Below are positions 6,029 to 9,062 of a stretch of DNA of 9,062 bases, piece by piece. Position 1 is the stretch's first letter. Every line of letters starts with the position of its first letter. Source of the stretch: Bacilli bacterium. GTDB taxonomy: Bacteria; Bacillota_I; Bacilli_A; ML615J-28; CAG-698. The DNA lies in contig JAEDHQ010000064.1 of the NCBI GenBank assembly GCA_016296945.1, positions 1 to 9,062 on the forward strand, given 5' to 3'. The notes below the pieces were generated by a model that saw only the letters and a list, made by a program, of their open reading frames with translations, made no database searches and was not told where the DNA came from. Both the position numbers and the translations under genes were made by a program.

Positions 6029-6673
6029 TTATTGTTGTGATTTAATATATTCAATAAAAGGGTTGATATTTTTGTTAACTTTGAATTCTTCTAAAAGTTC
6101 AAAATAACGTTCTCTATCATTATAGTTGATGATAATAGGTTTTAATCCGTTTTTAATTAACATATAATTTAAAACGATACGTGCTAAACGTCCATTACCA
6201 TCTAGAAATGGGTGAATTTTCATTAATTGTAAATGGCTAAAAGCAATATTGTAGTAAACATCGTTATTTTCATTGTTGATTTCATCAAAATACTTTTTCA
6301 TACGATCATATACTTTGATAAAACTTGGTGGTGTATGATTAGAACCTCGAATAGAAATATCAACATTTCTATATAAGCCACCTTTTGCAAAACTATTAAC
6401 GACTTTTTCATGTAAATCTTTTAAGTCATTTTCATTGAAAGGATCCTCTTTAGTAGTAAGAGTTAGAGCATATAAAAAACCATCAAGATAATTGTTTACT
6501 AAAGAAACAACTCTTGGGTTTAACCCTTCAACAGCGCCATCTAAAATGCTTTGTACATCTTCAGGAGTTACAATAGCGGTATCTAAAGAAATAGAATTTG
6601 AAATGAAGTCAACAAGGAAATCATTTGAAATTGAAGCGAATTGAAGAGTGTTTAAAGTGTTAATTTTATCCAT
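6029..6673 (-). CDS. Fic-domain protein (probable protein adenylyltransferase)
   Basis: Fic enzymes usually transfer AMP from ATP to a hydroxyl group on a target protein. The 214-residue product has the complete core motif HPFLDGNGRLAR (154-165) with catalytic His154, the acidic Asp158 and the anion-binding GNGR, plus a flap region (about 99-121, GLYRNVDISIRG, HTPPSF). An N-terminal helix before the core matches the class II position for the auto-inhibitory motif S/TxxxE(G/N). Here it reads SISLDT (27-32), with Asp31 for the key Glu and Thr for Gly. Inhibition may be weaker or absent. Target is unknown, and no separate antitoxin gene is seen. The start is supported by AAAGGGGG upstream. It converges on jag and diverges from the papain-like gene, an accessory insertion in an otherwise conserved cluster. 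Family is certain; activity is inferred. Confidence 0.93.
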   Translation of the reverse strand: MDKINTLNTLQFASISNDFLVDFISNSISLDTAIVTPEDVQSILDGAVEGLNPRVVSLVNNYLDGFLYALTLTTKEDPFNENDLKDLHEKVVNSFAKGGLYRNVDISIRGSNHTPPSFIKVYDRMKKYFDEINNENNDVYYNIAFSHLQLMKIHPFLDGNGRLARIVLNYMLIKNGLKPIIINYNDRERYFELLEEFKVNKNINPFIEYIKSQQ

Positions 6674-6706
6674 AATAATTACCCCCTTTAAAACATCGGA
6701 TAACTT

Positions 6707-6734
6707 ATTATAACATAAATAAATAAAATGTAAA
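6707..6734 (-). promoter_or_regulatory. Promoter of the fic gene
   Basis: On the minus strand, TTTACA (6734-6729) and TGTTATAAT (extended -10, TATAAT at 6712-6707) are separated by 16 bp. Transcription would start near 6700, leaving about 27 nt of leader. The extended -10 is identical to that of the divergent gene. Confidence 0.65.
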
Positions 6735-6751
6735 TGAAAAAAACAAACATA

Positions 6752-6780
6752 TTAACATTTTTATAATATCGTGTTATAAT
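6752..6780 (+). promoter_or_regulatory. Promoter of the papain-like gene and probably mnmE
   Basis: TTAACA (6752-6757) and TATAAT (6775-6780) have a 17-bp spacer, and TG at 6772-6773 makes an extended -10. AAGGTGA (6786-6792) follows as ribosome binding site. An A-rich stretch (6735-6751) separates it from the divergent fic promoter and could act as an UP-like element for both. No other promoter is seen before mnmE. Confidence 0.7.
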
Positions 6781-6800
6781 ATGGCAAGGTGATTAGTTGA

Positions 6801-7631
6801 ATGAAATACTATATATCTAAATATAAGAGGAGAATATATGCAATAAGAACAGCAATCTGGTTTTTATTTTTAGTGTTTGTTTACGCTGTTATTTTTTTAG
6901 GGAATGGTCTAATCGAAAAGGGACCAGTTAATAATGAAATAGATGATTTTAAAGCAAGAGCTGTTTTTGAAAAAACAACAATTCTCCAAGGACAAACTGT
7001 TACATATTATAAAGTTACTAAGAAATATGATTATGAAGATACTGAGCGTTTTATCTATGATACAAATAGATATCAAGATTGTTATATTGGTTCTATGACG
7101 GACATTATTTTAACTTCAAGAAATCCATTGCGTAAGAACGGTAATGCGATTGTGCGTGATATTTCAGGCTTTTTCGCAAAAAATTTTTTTATTGGACACG
7201 CTACAATTAATATTAAAGATGATGGATCAGAATTAATTGAAGCGGTAGGTAACGATTCAAGCAATAACGGTGTACGTATTTCTAAAAATTCATGGATTGA
7301 AACAGAGGTTAGATATGGTAATGACGCTCAAATAATTATCGGGTTAAGATTAAAAAACACAACAAAAGAAAGTCGTGACAAGATTACTAATGATTTAATT
7401 AGTTTAGTTGGACATCAATATAATTTTCTTTTACCCTTTTATAGTAAAGATAAATATTATTGTACTGATTTAATATCAAGAGTATTAAAAAGAAACGGAA
7501 TAAAGACTAATTATGATAGTTTTTATACAACAGGTAACGATCTAATTGTTTCTAATCAAACATATATTATATTTTTATGTGAAAGAGTTGAAGAGGGTTA
7601 TTTTAATATATATTATTTAAGTGAGGATTAA
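6801..7631 (+). CDS. Membrane-anchored permuted papain-like (YiiX/NlpC-P60 superfamily) protein
   Basis: The 276-residue protein has a basic N-terminus, one membrane segment (about 17-34) and a C-terminal domain with the circularly permuted papain-like order, His before Cys. DIILTSRNPL (101-110) opens the domain. GHATI carries the candidate catalytic His133, EAVGND supplies an acidic residue (Glu147), GVRISKNSW matches the GV-W segment, and YYCTDLISRVL holds the candidate nucleophile Cys221. In related YiiX and NlpC/P60 proteins this fold hydrolyses amide or ester bonds in cell wall or lipid-linked substrates. The actual substrate cannot be told. Residues about 40-95 before the domain are unassigned. 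The fold is likely to face outside the membrane given the positive N-terminus. The gene is divergent from fic and its stop is 4 bp before mnmE, whose ribosome binding site lies inside its end. The family call is by motif, so moderately sure. Confidence 0.78.
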   Translation: MKYYISKYKRRIYAIRTAIWFLFLVFVYAVIFLGNGLIEKGPVNNEIDDFKARAVFEKTTILQGQTVTYYKVTKKYDYEDTERFIYDTNRYQDCYIGSMTDIILTSRNPLRKNGNAIVRDISGFFAKNFFIGHATINIKDDGSELIEAVGNDSSNNGVRISKNSWIETEVRYGNDAQIIIGLRLKNTTKESRDKITNDLISLVGHQYNFLLPFYSKDKYYCTDLISRVLKRNGIKTNYDSFYTTGNDLIVSNQTYIIFLCERVEEGYFNIYYLSED

Positions 7632-7635
7632 AATA

Positions 7636-8976
7636 ATGAATACAATTGTGGCATTATCAACAGCATTAGGACAAGGCGCTATTTCTATTGTAAGAATGAG
7701 TGGAGATGAAGCTATTCAAATAGCTAATAAAGTATTTGTAGGGAAAGACTTAGAAGAAGTTAAATCACACACTATTAATTATGGTAAAATAGTATACAAT
7801 AACGAATACATTGATGAAGTGTTAGTATCTGTTTTTAAAGCTCCTAGAACATATACTAAAGAGGATGTAGTAGAAATAAATTGTCATGGTAGCATGTATG
7901 TTGCGGATAAGATTATGGAAATATTGATAGAAAATGGAGCAAGAATTGCCAATCCAGGTGAATTTACAAAACGGGCATTTTTAAATGGAAGAATTGATTT
8001 AACGCAAGCGGAAGCCGTTATGGATGTAATTAATTCGCAAACTGAAAATAGCTTAAAATGTGCAAACATCGCCATGCAAGGAGAAGTTTTTAGATTAATT
8101 TCTAAATATCGTGAAAAATTACTTAACTGTATTGCGAAAATTGAAGTTAACATTGATTATCCAGAATATGAAGATGAACAAGTAATAACTAATGAATATT
8201 TACAACCTATTTTAATTGATTTAGAAAAAGAGTTAGAAGACATCTTAGAAAAAGCTAAAATGACCAAATTTATTAAAGAAGGAATTAAAACAGCAATCAT
8301 AGGTCAACCGAACGTAGGTAAATCAAGTATGCTTAATGCGCTACTTCGAGAAGATAAGGCGATTGTAACTAATATTGCGGGAACAACACGCGATATCGTT
8401 GAGGGAAAAATAAATGTGGGTGGTTTACTTTTAAATTTAATTGATACTGCTGGAGTAAGAGAAACAATCGATGAAGTTGAAAAAATAGGGGTTGAGAAAA
8501 CAAGACAAGTTTTAAGTGATGCTGAATTAATAATTTTGATTTTAGATAATAACAAAGAATTAAATGATATTGATAGAGAGTTACTTGAATTAACTAAGGA
8601 TAAAACTAGAATCGTTGTTATCAATAAAAAGGACTTAGAAAAAAAGAATTTTTATGATGGAGAAGCGATTGAAGTATCCTTATTAGACAAGGAAACGCCA
8701 GAGATAATTGAAAAAGAAATTAAAAGGAAATGTAATTATTCAAAGATTAATAATCTAGATGCAACATATATTGGTAATGCACGTCAAGTATCAAAAATAA
8801 AAGAGGCATTAAATTCAATTAAGGATGCATTAAAGGGAATTGATGAAGGAATGCCTGTTGATATGATCAATGTTGATATAACAAACGCATGGAATAGTTT
8901 AGGCGAATTAATTGGGCAAGGAAATCCAGAAGAATTGATTAATAACTTATTTACAAATTTCTGTTTAGGTAAATAA
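7636..8976 (+). CDS. mnmE: tRNA uridine-5-carboxymethylaminomethyl modification GTPase MnmE
   Basis: With MnmG, this GTPase modifies the wobble uridine (U34) of certain tRNAs. The 446 residues are of normal length. The N-terminal folate-binding domain (1 to about 118) begins with IVALSTALGQGAISIVRMSG. A helical domain follows (GEFTKRAFLNGRIDLTQAEAV), interrupted by the inserted G domain: G1 GQPNVGKS (223-230), G2 GTTRD (249-253), G3 DTAG (270-273), G4 NKKD (330-333). It ends in FCLGK with the conserved Cys443 of the C-terminal CxGK motif. The ATG at 7636 is preferred because GAGGA (7623-7627) lies 8 nt upstream; the in-frame GTG at 7621 would overlap the previous gene and has no ribosome binding site. 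It probably depends on the promoter of the upstream accessory gene. A terminator follows at once, so the usual partner mnmG is not directly fused to this transcript. Confidence 0.97.
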   Translation: MNTIVALSTALGQGAISIVRMSGDEAIQIANKVFVGKDLEEVKSHTINYGKIVYNNEYIDEVLVSVFKAPRTYTKEDVVEINCHGSMYVADKIMEILIENGARIANPGEFTKRAFLNGRIDLTQAEAVMDVINSQTENSLKCANIAMQGEVFRLISKYREKLLNCIAKIEVNIDYPEYEDEQVITNEYLQPILIDLEKELEDILEKAKMTKFIKEGIKTAIIGQPNVGKSSMLNALLREDKAIVTNIAGTTRDIVEGKINVGGLLLNLIDTAGVRETIDEVEKIGVEKTRQVLSDAELIILILDNNKELNDIDRELLELTKDKTRIVVINKKDLEKKNFYDGEAIEVSLLDKETPEIIEKEIKRKCNYSKINNLDATYIGNARQVSKIKEALNSIKDALKGIDEGMPVDMINVDITNAWNSLGELIGQGNPEELINNLFTNFCLGK

Positions 8977-9003
8977 AAAACGCGATAAGCCAATCGCGTT
9001 TTT
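8977..9003. terminator. Intrinsic terminator after mnmE
   Basis: The GC-rich core CGCGAT (8981-8986) pairs with ATCGCG (8993-8998) around AAGCCA, extended by four A-T pairs to a 10-bp stem. A T-run follows on the plus strand and an equivalent U-run would form on the minus strand, so it can act in both directions. It starts directly after the mnmE stop codon. Confidence 0.92.
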
Positions 9004-9009
9004 TTAATA

Positions 9010-9048
9010 TACCTTATCAAACAATCCAGTGAATTGTTTGGGAAGGTA
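9010..9048. repeat. Imperfect inverted repeat at the right edge
   Basis: CAAACAAT (9018-9025) pairs with ATTGTTTG (9033-9040) around a 7-nt loop. The arms continue outward through a T-G pair and an A/G mismatch into ACCTT (9011-9015) pairing with AAGGT (9043-9047). The result is an irregular hairpin of about 15 pairs. No T-run follows on the plus strand, so it is not a standard terminator in that direction. On the minus strand it would lie just before the 8977-9003 terminator, as the 3' part of a structured RNA might. No coding sequence is seen in 9004-9062. Confidence 0.5.
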
Positions 9049-9062
9049 GTAAAACCACCCGC

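Noticed and set aside
7621..7635. GTG start for mnmE at 7621
   Set aside because: It has no ribosome binding site upstream, overlaps the previous gene and would add residues before the conserved MNTIVALST start.
1..9062. Insertion sequences, CRISPR arrays or tRNA genes
   Set aside because: I saw no transposase motifs, terminal repeats flanking a gene, regularly spaced repeats or tRNA cloverleaf signatures. The accessory genes carry no visible mobile-element borders.

Overview
The window is a chromosomal replication-origin region of a strongly AT-rich bacterium. Gene order, gene families and sigma-A-type promoters point to a low-GC Firmicutes or Mollicutes-related lineage (Erysipelotrichia-, RF39- or Acholeplasma-like). 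The exact taxon cannot be read from sequence alone. UGA appears to be a stop (rnpA ends in TGA) and the tryptophans in the genes are encoded by TGG, so the standard bacterial code fits better than the mycoplasma code.

Left arm, minus strand: dnaA (start at 2563) is followed by dnaN (start at 1127), both reading away from the origin. Two non-coding stretches look like a bipartite oriC of the Bacillus type. The 2564-2810 gap upstream of dnaA holds a tight DnaA-box cluster (2631-2656). The 65-bp dnaA-dnaN gap holds two overlapping box-like 9-mers, a short GC-containing spacer, trinucleotide repeats and a 33-bp pure A/T tract, the layout of a DNA-unwinding element.

Right arm, plus strand: a membrane-anchored protein of unknown function (2811-3728) with its own promoter sits between oriC and the conserved cluster rpmH-rnpA-yidC-jag (3801-5997). 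That cluster is driven by a perfect-consensus promoter (TTGACA, 17 bp, TATAAT) and closed by a bidirectional terminator (5999-6022). It couples ribosomal protein L34, the RNase P protein, the membrane insertase and the RNA-binding regulator Jag/KhpB.

In the usual order jag is followed closely by mnmE. Here two accessory genes lie between them: a Fic-domain protein on the minus strand (6029-6673) and a membrane-anchored permuted papain-like (YiiX/NlpC-P60 superfamily) protein on the plus strand (6801-7631). They are divergently transcribed from mirrored extended -10 promoters. mnmE, the tRNA-modification GTPase, begins 4 bp after the papain-like gene and seems to depend on its promoter. A terminator (8977-9003) closes mnmE, and an unexplained imperfect hairpin sequence (9010-9048) lies at the right edge.

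Most of the window is conserved core machinery. The parts worth a second look are the origin architecture, the unknown origin-proximal surface protein, the Fic protein with a changed auto-inhibitory motif, the Fic/papain insertion that captures mnmE expression, and the hairpin at the right edge.
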